From the NCBI GenBank assembly GCA_024734555.1, contig JANPWX010020199.1:3815401-3879400 (forward strand): a stretch of DNA of 64,000 nt. Direction: 5' to 3'. The notes beneath the pieces were generated by a model that ran no database searches, was not told the DNA's origin, and saw only the letters and a list, made by a program, of their open reading frames with translations. How positions within the stretch are numbered: the first letter of the stretch is position 1; each line of letters starts with the position of its first letter. Shown here piece by piece: positions 1-10,000 of the stretch. The translations under genes and the position numbers were made by a program. The stretch comes from Trochalopteron elliotii. Lineage: Eukaryota; Chordata; Aves; Passeriformes; Leiothrichidae.

Positions 1-340
1 AGCTTGATCCGGCACAGTTCGAAAGGGTCGGCGCCCTCTGGGCTGCGCTGGCGGCCGTGGGCTGGCTGCCCCCTCTCGGCGCTCGCCCCTCCCCACTGGA
101 GGCGAAGCCGGTCCGGAGGTGCCGCCTCGGGGGTACCGAGGATGCGACACGGGGGGACGTTCCGAACCCTGGGCTCCGCAGGTCCCCGAGTGAGGGCGGG
201 TTCGGTCACTGCCCCGCGGCCGAGCCATGACCGGCCGCAGATGCGCTGCCGCGGGCGCTGCGCTCTCCCAGGTCCGCAGCCCTGCTGTCTTCCCTTCGCA
301 CGCTGTGGTAAAACACGCACCGACTCGCCGCCTTGTCTTC
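1..340. promoter_or_regulatory. CpG island (right part)
   Basis: About 35 CpG dinucleotides fall in the first 300 bases, against roughly one per 150-200 bases in the introns that follow. The composition drops sharply to AT-rich DNA after about 340. The island runs off the left edge of the window. It lies just upstream of the probable first noncoding exon of MEF2C, so it may be part of that promoter or serve a divergent or alternative upstream transcript. An open frame runs through it (4-351), but this is expected in GC-rich DNA, where stop codons are scarce, and it resembles no protein I know. Confidence 0.8.
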
Positions 341-379
341 GCTTTGTATAATAAAGGATGTCATTAGGTTTGCGTGTGG

Positions 380-385
380 CATATG
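380..385. promoter_or_regulatory. E-box CATATG
   Basis: CATATG fits the CANNTG core bound by basic helix-loop-helix factors, including myogenic ones. It lies 20 bp upstream of the MEF2 site at 406-415. Function is inferred from this pairing; a lone E-box is a frequent chance match. Confidence 0.4.
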
Positions 386-405
386 CCATTACCCCCACCG
401 TAAAA

Positions 406-415
406 CTAAAATTAG
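406..415. promoter_or_regulatory. MEF2 binding site CTAAAATTAG
   Basis: This is a perfect match to the MEF2 consensus YTA(W)4TAR. Next to the promoter of a MEF2 gene it suggests autoregulation. By base composition about four such strict CTA-W4-TAG matches are expected by chance in the window, and about four occur. The argument therefore rests on position beside the promoter and the E-box, not on the match itself. Confidence 0.5.
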
Positions 416-582
416 CAAAATGTCAGGAATGGAAAGATTGATTCACCCAAGATGCAATTATCATTTAAAAAGTGCTTGATTGAGGTGCTGATGCTCGGTG
501 ATTTATTCTGCATACCATATACATAATTAAAGTAGTGTAGTGGAGCAATTTATCAATCTAGTTTAGACTAGAGGGGCAAGGA

Positions 583-606
583 GCTGCTGCCGCTGCTGCT
601 GCTGCT
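583..606 (+). repeat. (CTG)n trinucleotide run
   Basis: Seven to eight GCT/CTG units, interrupted once by CCG, lie near the probable start of the first noncoding exon. If transcribed, the run would sit in or beside the 5' leader. Confidence 0.85.
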
Positions 607-608
607 CT

Positions 609-737
609 ATGTTTGTTTTATTAAAACGCTTTCGGGATCTGATCCCGCCCCTTTTTTGCAAGAATGAAACTGATTATTTCTCCATCTCGGAAGGAGAGAG
701 TCATTCGTTTGGGATTGTGGGAGAGGTAGAGAAATAG
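609..737 (+). other. Upstream ORF, 42 codons, in candidate leader
   Basis: ATG at 609 opens a 42-codon frame (begins MFVLLKRFRD) closed by TAG at 735-737. It is present in the mRNA only if transcription starts upstream of 609, which is unproven. No protein family is recognised. It overlaps another uORF (664-729) in a different frame. Confidence 0.3.
664..729 (+). other. Upstream ORF, 21 codons, in candidate leader
   Basis: ATG at 664 opens a 21-codon frame (begins MKLIISPSRK) ending with TAG at 727-729, nested within the span of the 609-737 frame. No domain is visible. Its relevance depends on the transcription start. Confidence 0.3.
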
Positions 738-842
738 AGACACGGAGAAAGAAGAAAAGGGAGGAAGAGAGAGAAGCAAAAAAGGACACCTCATCAGGCG
801 TGTAGTTTGAATCCCTTTCTCGCCTCCCCCTTCCCCTTCGCG

Positions 843-860
843 ATGTTACAAAGGCTGTGA
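843..860 (+). other. Upstream ORF, 5 codons (MLQRL)
   Basis: ATG at 843 is followed by four sense codons and TGA at 858-860. Minimal uORFs of this size can lower initiation downstream. Inferred only. Confidence 0.4.
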
Positions 861-974
861 GCTATTCGCCTTTTCCCATTCGCCTGCTGTCACTTCCTTC
901 CTGGACGATCTCAGGACGAGTCCGGTTACTTTTAATCCGACCAGCAGCTCAGCCACTTTCTCCTCCTCCACGCT

Positions 975-1006
975 GCACACACGCGCACCACACACACACA
1001 CACACC
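975..1006 (+). repeat. (CA)n microsatellite in candidate leader
   Basis: A CA-rich stretch with a clean CA run at about 989-1005, interrupted upstream by ACGCGCACC. It lies inside the probable noncoding exon, so length variation would alter the 5' leader. Confidence 0.8.
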
Positions 1007-1072
1007 CCAGGCATCTTCTGGCTGCTTATTGGATTGACTTTGAAGGTTGTGTGTGTGATTCAAGGCGGCTGC

Positions 1073-1099
1073 ATGTTGAACCAGGTGGTGAATATTTAA
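1073..1099 (+). other. Upstream ORF, 8 codons (MLNQVVNI)
   Basis: ATG at 1073 reads eight codons to TAA at 1097-1099, within about 120 bases of the splice donor. It is therefore likely to be in any transcript that uses this exon. Function as a translational brake is inference. Confidence 0.45.
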
Positions 1100-1134
1100 G
1101 ACTGGAAGAAGTAAAGGGATTTTTTCTTTTTCCT

Positions 1135-1161
1135 ATGAAAGGAAAATATCTGAAGGACTAG
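1135..1161 (+). other. Upstream ORF, 8 codons (MKGKYLKD)
   Basis: ATG at 1135 reads eight codons to TAG at 1159-1161, just before the donor at 1194. It is the last complete uORF in the exon. A further ATG at 1192-1194 spans the exon edge, and its reading depends on the exon it is spliced to. Confidence 0.45.
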
Positions 1162-2044
1162 TCTGATCAGCCAAACTGCTTACTGTTTACAATGTAAGTA
1201 CATGTGAAATTCAGCGTCGGAATAAAATACAGTGGACGTGGTACAAAAGCCTTAGGTGCATTTACTATCGCGTTTGAAGAATGTATGTCATTTTATGTGA
1301 ACAGGGATTGAGGTTGCTCGCAGACTTTTAGTGTGTGATTGTGCAGTTGCTTAAAAGTAACTTGTTAAAAAAGTAACAGTTAAATCTCTGTCTAGTAAAT
1401 TATTGCAGACTTGTCTCTATCAGTGTTATAAGTGTTTAAACTTTGATGAAGTTAGTTTACATAATTTATGTGCTTGATGTTACAAAGTATTGGAAGCTTA
1501 TTTGATTTAGATGGTTCTTAGTTGATTTAAAAGCTATGACCTTGCAGTGCTTGCACTCTGATTCATCAAACTAAGGAAACAATCCAGTTTCAGTGAAATG
1601 CTCTTAAACTTTGTTGTATCACAGGCTCTTCAGTCTTGAGTTTAGGTAGTGCATGTTTGCAAGTGTTCAACTTTGTACATCTTTTATCTGGATTACTTAC
1701 ATTTGAGATGGGAAGACCCCTTGCATTTTTGTTGGAACCTAAGTAATGATCTGCAAACCACTTTTGGAACAGTATGCTTTGGTCTTTGCACAGTACTTTG
1801 AGTAATCTTTAAAATTTTTAACACAAAGGAGTAGAGCTAATCAGAATTACAGAACTAGCTAGCATAATTGCAGTATAATCACTAACAGGCTAAAATAAAG
1901 TTTAATGTAAATGAGAGACTTACAAGATTATTGTTGCATTATGCAATTATAATACTTATTATTTCCCGTAAAACTTAGTGTGACCTTCTGTCAGCTTGAA
2001 AAACAAAACAAGTATAAAAACAAGCTAGTCATCTTCTTTCCAAA

Positions 2045-2084
2045 ATACTAATACTAATACTACTAATATTAATAACAATAATAA
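2045..2084. repeat. (ACT/AAT)n imperfect trinucleotide repeat
   Basis: Units of ACTAAT grading into AAT/AAC repeat for about 40 bases. AT-rich low complexity, of no recognised function. Confidence 0.7.
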
Positions 2085-4289
2085 AATGCAACATGGTACA
2101 AAAAAAACCCAGACTTAACCATTATGACTATCTAAGCATTTTATAGAAAAGTTCTATTTTCTTTATTGTTTGTAATGGTTATTATTACCAAATGAGTACA
2201 TACTTATATAACTACTGTAATACACAATTTAGGACTAAAGATTTAAGATAATTAAACAGAGAAAGGCACTTTACCAGAGCTTTGCTGGTTATCAGAAAAG
2301 AATAGGTTTGACACAAAATTTTCCTTGCACATATCTGACAATCACCCTAGTGGCAAATGCCCTAGTTTCATATCTTTACTTTAAAATAACTATAAAATTA
2401 ATAACAAAATATCATTTCAGAAGCAACTTCTTATTTAGAAGACTAGATTTCTTTTATTGGCACTTTCCTGTCTATTGTGTTTGAAGAGTAAAGCTGTTTA
2501 TATGGAGTATAATAACTAATCCCTAGAGGCTTGGCAGGGCATGGAAATATTACCACCTGTGAACCAGTACTCCAGCACCTCTGTATTGCATACATACTAA
2601 TTTTCAGTTCAAATGATAAGTCATATGGTTTCTCTGGGGATTTGTTATTTTGTGAACTGTATTTATTACAGGATTTCAAGTACCTTACTTTAAGTCCAAA
2701 ACCCGCAAAACTTTCTTACTTTATTAGTTTTCTTAAAATATCCATTATATTATTCTTTCTGTATTAATGAGTACATAAGTCATAATGAGCCTACACTGAA
2801 ATATCTGCCCACACTTATGTCCTTTTGGAAGTAATAGAAAGATTTCTTGAAGAGCAACTTAAGGCAATGTCCCTTAATTCCAGGTGTCTGTGTTCCTGGT
2901 TGTACATATACTTTTATTTGAAAAACTTGTCGTTCATATATATTTATACTAACATGCTCTACATAGTATAAGATAGTTCTGGGACCTGAACATGGAAAGG
3001 TTCTTTCAAGCAAGGAGTTTTTACACAACTAGTCTCACTGGCAATGCTGAGACTAGTTTTTGCTGAGAAAATGAGCAAGTCACAGTGATAACAGCTTACA
3101 GGATCAGGACCCAAAGAGACTAAACCTCTTGCCTGTCCCAAAGCTTTCATAGGACAGGGATGTAAAGAATGTCACTTTCAATGTCCTATAAAAGAATGCA
3201 GGGATGTGATACTGTCTGCATCCTCTTAAGATTATTTGACCAAGAAAAAAGGAAATTTAAGTTTAAGAGCATTATTAAAATAGGTACTAAATGATGAAAA
3301 CTGTGGGAGATTAAATAAGTCTTTTACAGTCCTGTTCCTGAGCTTCTAGTTTTGGACCATAATAAGAAAATTCATTCAAATACCTTCTTACTGTGAATTT
3401 TATTACAATATTGGATCCAGATTTTTTTTTCCTTTTTTTAAACATTTCATCTACCTGCAACACCTATATTCAAAACCAGAGATACCTTTCTTAAATGGTA
3501 TTTTTTTAAAAAAACACCTATATGTTACAGACAAAGAGAAATTAAGCTTCCTGAGGCTTTTCACAAAAGTTTGCTTAGGAAATATTTTGGTAACTCATTA
3601 TTCACTAGATTAAAGTAATTATATAGAAACTTAGGAACTGAGCAGGAGTTGTGAATAGAATACTTTTGCCAACTTAATTTCTTTTAATTTTACTTTTCTC
3701 TATAACAGGTTACTTTATTGTTGATCAAGATAGTTAATTTCATCTTCAGAGACAGCTAAAGTTATTTCTACATTTCATTAAGGAAGAAGTAATTAATTGT
3801 TACTAGATTCTTGGTGTTTGATACATTAGGGTACACTTTTACCTGTTTGATATAATTACTCACATGTGCACAATAATTTTTCCAAAAATCAAGTAAGATG
3901 TATTGGTATTTTTTTGAAAACATTGATGATGGAGATGGATCTGCGTAAGCTATTATGTAATTTCAAAAAGTTTATAGTCCTTCCTTCAGCATCCTGAATA
4001 ATTACCAAAACATTTTACATTTGTTATACATTTTAAGTTTTTTAATTTTGCTATTTGATATCAGCAGAGAGATTTTGCTATATCCTCATCTAGGCTCTGT
4101 AATGACTTAGGTACAAAATATTTTAAAAATTACATATTTAATTCTGAAAGCTAGAAAACTTCAAGCTTAACAGCAGTGTTAGAATTCTGATGTCTGAAAA
4201 GGAGAAAAATAAGATTTTGGATCCTGGTTCAGAAGCAAAATGGATTCAGAAGAACTTTGGTCAGCAAACTGTGATGGTGCAAGTGAAAA

Positions 4290-4720
4290 ATTGAAAAATT
4301 GAATTTTTAAACTATTTTTAGAAGTAATTACTTCAGTCCTCTGACCAGCTTTAAGGTCATTTTCTTAGAACTGGTGATCAATGATACATGTGGACAGGTG
4401 ATTAAAAGCCAGTGTCTTCAGCCCTCTACTTTAATGTCACTGTCTCATTGACTGCAGTGCAGTAGAGGTTGTCTATTCACTGAGATCTGTCATCTTTAGG
4501 AAATCAGACCAGCTTATAGGGGCGATTCACAAAACCAACAGTGACAACAAAGTCTTATGTGCCTTAGAAAAGAAGGATTAGGCAATTCACGTGTCATTTT
4601 GATTGGGCAGCGATAAAAGCTGATTGCTGCAGCATAGCAAGACACACTTCAATTTTAAGTGATTATTGTATGAGACAACTATAACTCTGTTGTTTAGTCA
4701 TTGTTAAATGCAAATTGAAG
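4290..4720. promoter_or_regulatory. Candidate intronic enhancer block
   Basis: A short stretch combines a perfect MEF2 site CTATTTTTAG (4312-4321) with an adjacent homeodomain-type TAATTA (4325-4330). It also has an E-box CAGGTG (about 4395), a CACGTG (about 4589) and a GATA-type GATAA (about 4612). Its texture is less repetitive than the surrounding intron. MEF2C is known to be controlled by many separate tissue enhancers, several of them intronic. The enhancer call is inference from motif density, and cross-species conservation would decide it. Confidence 0.3.
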
Positions 4721-6969
4721 CAAGGAAAACTCAATTTTGACATTACTGGAATTTGTTTGACTTTATAGTGAAAGTACAGCCACTTGTAGCATTGTTACAC
4801 AGATTTTATAAAAACTTTTTAATACACCACTTTGGTGAAGTACAATTAAAATGTGGTAGATTATTGTTCTCAAACTATTTTTTAAAGATATTTGTTAAGA
4901 TATTATCCAGTAATCACATTAAAATTACCTAAGCTCTAAAAAGTGCCTAGGACTATACTAAATTCACTACACTTAACCATATTAAGAGCTTACAACCAGA
5001 GGAGGGTGCCTAAAATGTGTCAGGGTTTTGCAGATTCATCAAAAATCATAATATTGAACAACAACTAAGCAATCTTACTTTATTCTGTTATTTTTCAAAA
5101 TGTAACGTGTTGTAAAACTATTATTTGTTTTGCATGTGTGTAGTCTGATTTGAAAATAGCCAGGAAATTAGGTGCTGTTCCTATATTGTTAAATATGTCA
5201 TTTATCAGTGAGAATAGAGTTTTTCCTATTTGCGTAATTTAGTTATAAGGTACAGCCTTTAACACTTAGAAGTATGAAAGCAGAAAGCTGATAACTTCTA
5301 TGATAATTTCATACAATATTTCAAAAGAACTCCTTTTTTTACCCAACTGATGCCTCCTAGTGTTTCACATAATAAAACACTAATGAGTCAACCATAAATG
5401 TAAACGTTGTTCTTTCCTTTTCTTCATCTTATGTGGTGCATAAAATTAATATTTATGTATTTAATTTTGTATGTGTTATTTTAATCAGATAGGAAACTCA
5501 CATAAATTCAGATGTCTTATTTTAATGAATACTGAAGGTGCATTTCTATTTTCTTTTGCTACAGCTTTGCCTAGCTGTGTTTTGAAAAGTCTAAGTTACA
5601 TAGAGTACATTTTCTCCTTCTGTTTCCTATGTGGACTAAAAAATTTCTCAACAGCGTATTATGAGGCTCAAACAGGAATTTTTAAAAAAATTGCTAGCAT
5701 GATGCTTTGAAAAGTAAGCCCTCAAAATAGGCAATAAATGCAGTTATTTGAAATATCCTAAGGGACTTCACAGCCAAGTAAGATGACAAACACTGCTCTG
5801 CAACATGCTCACTCACAACAGTCCTTAAAGAATAGTCATCATATTTTGTAGCTGTTCCTGATTAGTTTACTGTTGTATGAGCAAGAAAACTCTATTAAGA
5901 CATTTTTCAAATTCACAAAATGTGCACCTTACTTTTTTTAGTTGTATGTGGATCATCAGTTCTTCTGAAAAAGAGTTCATGTGCATAAAATATTGAAGTC
6001 GTAAGACAGTGTCCTTTTCTTACAAGTGCAGTCTGGTCATATAACTCCTGAATGCCTCAAAAAAAACCACATTCAGCTCTATTATACAACAGTAGAAATT
6101 TTTACCTTTTACTTTATGGAAGAGTTTAATTTTCAAAAAGTTATCTGGCATCAGTGACAAAACAAAACCTGTGGGCCTCAGCTGTATATTGGATCTGTCA
6201 GGTATGCGCTTATAATGATAAAGAAGCAGCCAAGACTGAGAATACTCTTACTCAATTAATGCTACAGTTTTATGTACAGTATGAGATCAATTCAGTGAAA
6301 ATTGAAATGGCAATAAAGCCTATTATTCTAAGACTTCCAAGAGAAACAGTGAAATTCCTTGGCTCTTATTCTGTTGACGAAGTTTTAAGGAGAAATAAAG
6401 TCAGTTTGCAATTAAAAATCAAAGTTTAACAGTTAATATGGTAACAAAAATTTGTGTCTTCTCAAAGCACATATGATAAATTAAGGTGGCTACTTACAGA
6501 AAAATTCTGACTGAATTCAGAAAATTAAATCTATATATGCAAATCTCAGTAATGGGAATTAGTATTTGATTTTAGAACATTTAAAAAATGCATATTTTAG
6601 GATTGTGTTTTGCCATCAGCCTTGTTAATGTAACAGTTCTCTCCCAGTAGTTTTAAAGTGCAAAGAGATCTTTTCGAGATCAGTCATTTATTTAACCCAA
6701 GAAAAATCATGTAGAAGCCAATCCTTTAAACTTCCTTGCATCTTGAAAGTGTTTCAAAGTATGCAAATGACACCTGTTATTCTGCCAGGAAAGTTAAGAT
6801 GCTATTGATAGGATTTTCTGATATAGTTACATTGCAACTTGATTTGTGAAAGAAAGCAAATGTGGAAGAAAAATAGAGGGAAGCATAGCAAAAAGAATCT
6901 TTGTGTAATTTCAAGTGTAGGACTGATACTCTGAAATACTGCCAAATAAACCCCACCCAGTATTTTTTC

Positions 6970-7018
6970 CTTTTTTTTTAACTAAATACATTTTTTTTTT
7001 TTTAGCTAAATGCATTTA
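6970..7018. repeat. Duplicated T-run/CTAAAT unit
   Basis: Two T-runs (about 6972-6979 and 6991-7003) are each followed by a near-identical CTAAAT(A/G)CATTT segment. This is an imperfect tandem duplication with unequal T-tracts, probably from replication slippage. Confidence 0.6.
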
Positions 7019-10000
7019 GATTCCAGAGATATGTCCTAGGAAAGTCTACACTTACGTTATCTGACTTAGAACAAGTTCTGGACAAATTGCCTGAGAATTA
7101 TTTTAGTGTGGAATATACTGGCACAATATGGATTCAGTAATCACATCAGTGAGGTCTGATAGACTATGCCCCATTTGTAATCCCCTGAACAGGTGTTTTA
7201 GCAGTTACCTGCTCCAGCAGGGTAGATGTATTTATTTCTGCCTTCTGGCACCTTCCCCGATATTGGAAGCCTGCAAGATTTCGAGTGAAGAGAGCTCCAG
7301 AGATCTTGGCCAGTACAGCTGGTCCTGGAAGTCAGTCAGTATCTGCTTCCTTCATTTAAGCTAACCATAAGGCAGCCCACAGATTAAGGACAGAACTGAA
7401 CAGATGGCACAAAGCTCCTCTGCCTCCTTTTCCCAGGTTATAAGGCTGATATGAAACTTAGATTCAAATCTAACAAGTCTTATCTTACTCTTCTTTCTTC
7501 AACTGTATAATTGATTAAATGAAGTTTATCATAAAAATTATTAACCAAATACCAGTGCAAGAATTCACCTTAAATATTAACATCTCTTATTTCTCATGCT
7601 GTAAGTGGTGTAAATGTAACTGAATTTGAAAGTGTAAGTGAACAGAATTAGAAACAACATTATTTATGTTTGCTTTTATACCTATAGGATGCATGCCACT
7701 TGTGGAAACTATGCTCAGTTAAATTTCACTATTTACTTTTAAGTTGTCAATCAATAGCTGTTAGCAAAGTATGTACAAAGGGCAAGGAGGGAGGCTTGTG
7801 AAATTGTTTATAAAACACATCAGCACAAGTCCACAAAGTGCAGAACACTCTCCACGTGGAACATTAATTTTAGTAACATAAAAAGACAAGTAACACAGTA
7901 GCATGTACTATTTATGTGATTTTAAATAAAATTCTTCCCCCTAGTGAAAAAAGCTTTTGATATGACATATATATGAAATAATAGTGCATTTTTAACTGGA
8001 TAGTTTAGATATTGTTGGATCATCAGAGAAATTATAATGCTTCAGAACATATTCACCCTGTAAGAAGCTTGACTGCAGCACTTTTCATTTAAAAATTCAA
8101 TATGGACTTCTCAGTGAATACTGTTTTGAATCATTTCTTTGGAGTTGAGTGGAAAAGCTGTCCTAAAGATGGGGGCTAGGGGGAGAGGAGGGCATTGTAG
8201 ACAAAGAACAGGACACTGAGGTTCTGTGACCATCCTATAATGCTGGCCCATGTGTCCCCTTCAGCCTCGCATTTTAGCCTCAGAGTTTTACTGCCAAGTA
8301 CTCCCTTTTTATGGCCATATCCCATGGGAATGCCTAGGCAACTACTATAAAAAATGTTAATAGTCTGGGGATGTTCTGTGAAACCAGCAGGAGACAGTAT
8401 GTTCTCTAGACTTAGCCTCAGGGCTGCTTTATGTCTGTCCATCTGTGTCCTGAATACGTTTCTGCTTATACTGAGTATGATAAGTTGGGAGAACAGCAAT
8501 AGAGGAGGAAGACTTTTAGGGAGGTTAAGAATAATGTGGATATGGTCTGTTTGGTAAGATGGGATACAATGTCAGTCAAACTTAAAACCTTAATCTTGCA
8601 GATTTTTTTCATTAAAAATTCCTGTTGAAGTGTATATAATTAATCTTGCTGTGAATAATCTTTAATTGTTGCAGACAGAGCGCAACATGATTGGTCTTAA
8701 TGATTGAAATATGAAATTGAAATATGTTGTATTACCTGTAAGAAATGATCTTTGGAGCAGTATTCGATGAGAACCTATTTTGCAGACAGAATCTTGGAGA
8801 AATCATCAGTTTTCCCTTCATCTTGTTTATGTGTATAAGATGGGGATAAAGAATTGATATAGCAGAAGAATGAAAAAAAATCCATGTTACGACCCCAGTG
8901 CAATCTACGAAATGTGTGAATTTGCATACTTACTAAACTTCTTCATGACACAGTTTTTATTTCAGAATACTGAGCCAGAAAATGCATCCATGCAGTTATA
9001 CAAAATGTATAACTTTATCCAAAACACAGGAAATTTTAGAAATTATAAATATTATCATAAATGTTGGTAAAAGCCCATGAACTGGTATGGCCATTTAAAA
9101 CTAAAACAAATTTCATTCATATTCTTGAGTATACACATTTAAAAAACTATAGCCCAGGCTAGTACTCTTAGTTATATGATATGTAGTTAACAATTGGAAA
9201 TAATATAAATTTACATTCAAAATGTGTATCAAGTGGAAAATAATTTTCCAGTTTACTCTTAAAACATGATTAAAGGATTGCCAAGCTACCTGAATGAAGT
9301 GGATGTCCCATAATTAGAACTATATCCTGGGTAGGTAGAAATCTGCATATCTTCACAAGGGAAACAATAGGATCTGGTGTTTCTGTTTTATTGTTGATAC
9401 TGCCATAAAAAAGATTATGTGTAGGATAGAAAGAGAAGAATGTTCTACATTTCCTGTAATATTGGCATACAAGTTGGACTAATATTCTTGTGGATTTTCC
9501 AAAAATGGTTATTGACAAAGCAAAATGAGAATCTATTTTTGATACACGTTCCAGTACTTAAATCATCATCAAGAACCTTGCATTTAGTTCAGTTATGCTT
9601 CCAGTAGATAGTGTCACGGGCTTAGTATTACACTCAGTGGTGACCTGCAAAATAGTCATCTAGAAAGCATCCTTACTGGGTACTCTCTTTTCTGGAATTT
9701 CATGTTTTTAAAAATTGCATAAGGGGTGATACAGTGGTGATAGGCATAACACAAATCATTATGGCAGAAAAAAAAGCAAGCAATAGAAAAAATAATAATT
9801 TTGCACAACATTCTTAATGCTATTAGGATTATTTCCCCATGTTTCTAATCCTGTAGTAATGCACATAGGTGAGGGTGCAAGGATTTCTCAATGGAGGCAG
9901 GGTGTGTTTTTTATTTAACTTTTTTCTTGTCACTAAATAACAGTAAGAAGCAATATACCATGCAACAAAGAGGCATGACAAAAAAAAAAGACATTCTGTT

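Larger units (their letters stand above)
360..620 (+). promoter_or_regulatory. MEF2C: Probable MEF2C proximal promoter/enhancer
   Basis: This stretch lies between the CpG island and the probable noncoding exon. It contains an E-box (380-385), a perfect MEF2 consensus site (406-415), a TEAD/MCAT-like GGAATG (426-431) and a CTG run (583-606), with a GC box CCCGCCCC just beyond at 644-651. A TATA-like TATAATAAAG lies at 347-356. Established knowledge as I recall it: the mammalian Mef2c skeletal-muscle enhancer lies immediately upstream of the first noncoding exon and needs an E-box and a MEF2 site. That this is the avian equivalent is inference from the arrangement. The transcription start cannot be fixed from sequence alone. 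Confidence 0.55.
607..1193 (+). other. MEF2C: Probable 5' noncoding exon of MEF2C (start uncertain)
   Basis: The block is purine-rich, GC-moderate and CpG-bearing, next to a CpG island. It ends at a strong splice donor (GTAAGTA, GT at 1194-1195), after which composition turns to plain AT-rich intron. The first coding exon 44 kb downstream begins at a splice acceptor, so at least one upstream noncoding exon must exist, and this is the best candidate. The left boundary is a guess because no clear initiator is visible. It contains several short upstream ORFs and a CA run. MEF2C in other vertebrates has noncoding 5' exons far from the start codon, which fits. Transcript evidence would be needed to prove use of this donor. 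Confidence 0.6.

Noticed and set aside
1..5. AGCTT at the window start as a cloning-site (HindIII) boundary
   Set aside because: Five bases at an arbitrary window edge are too little, and the following DNA is plausible native promoter sequence.
4..351. 115-codon open frame through the CpG island
   Set aside because: GC-rich DNA has few stops. The frame starts with TTG, continues to the end of the island only, and shows no recognisable domain.
350..355. AATAAA as a polyadenylation signal of an upstream gene
   Set aside because: It lies between a CpG island and the probable MEF2C exon and is part of TATAATAAAG. There is no upstream coding exon or GT-rich downstream element to support a 3' end.
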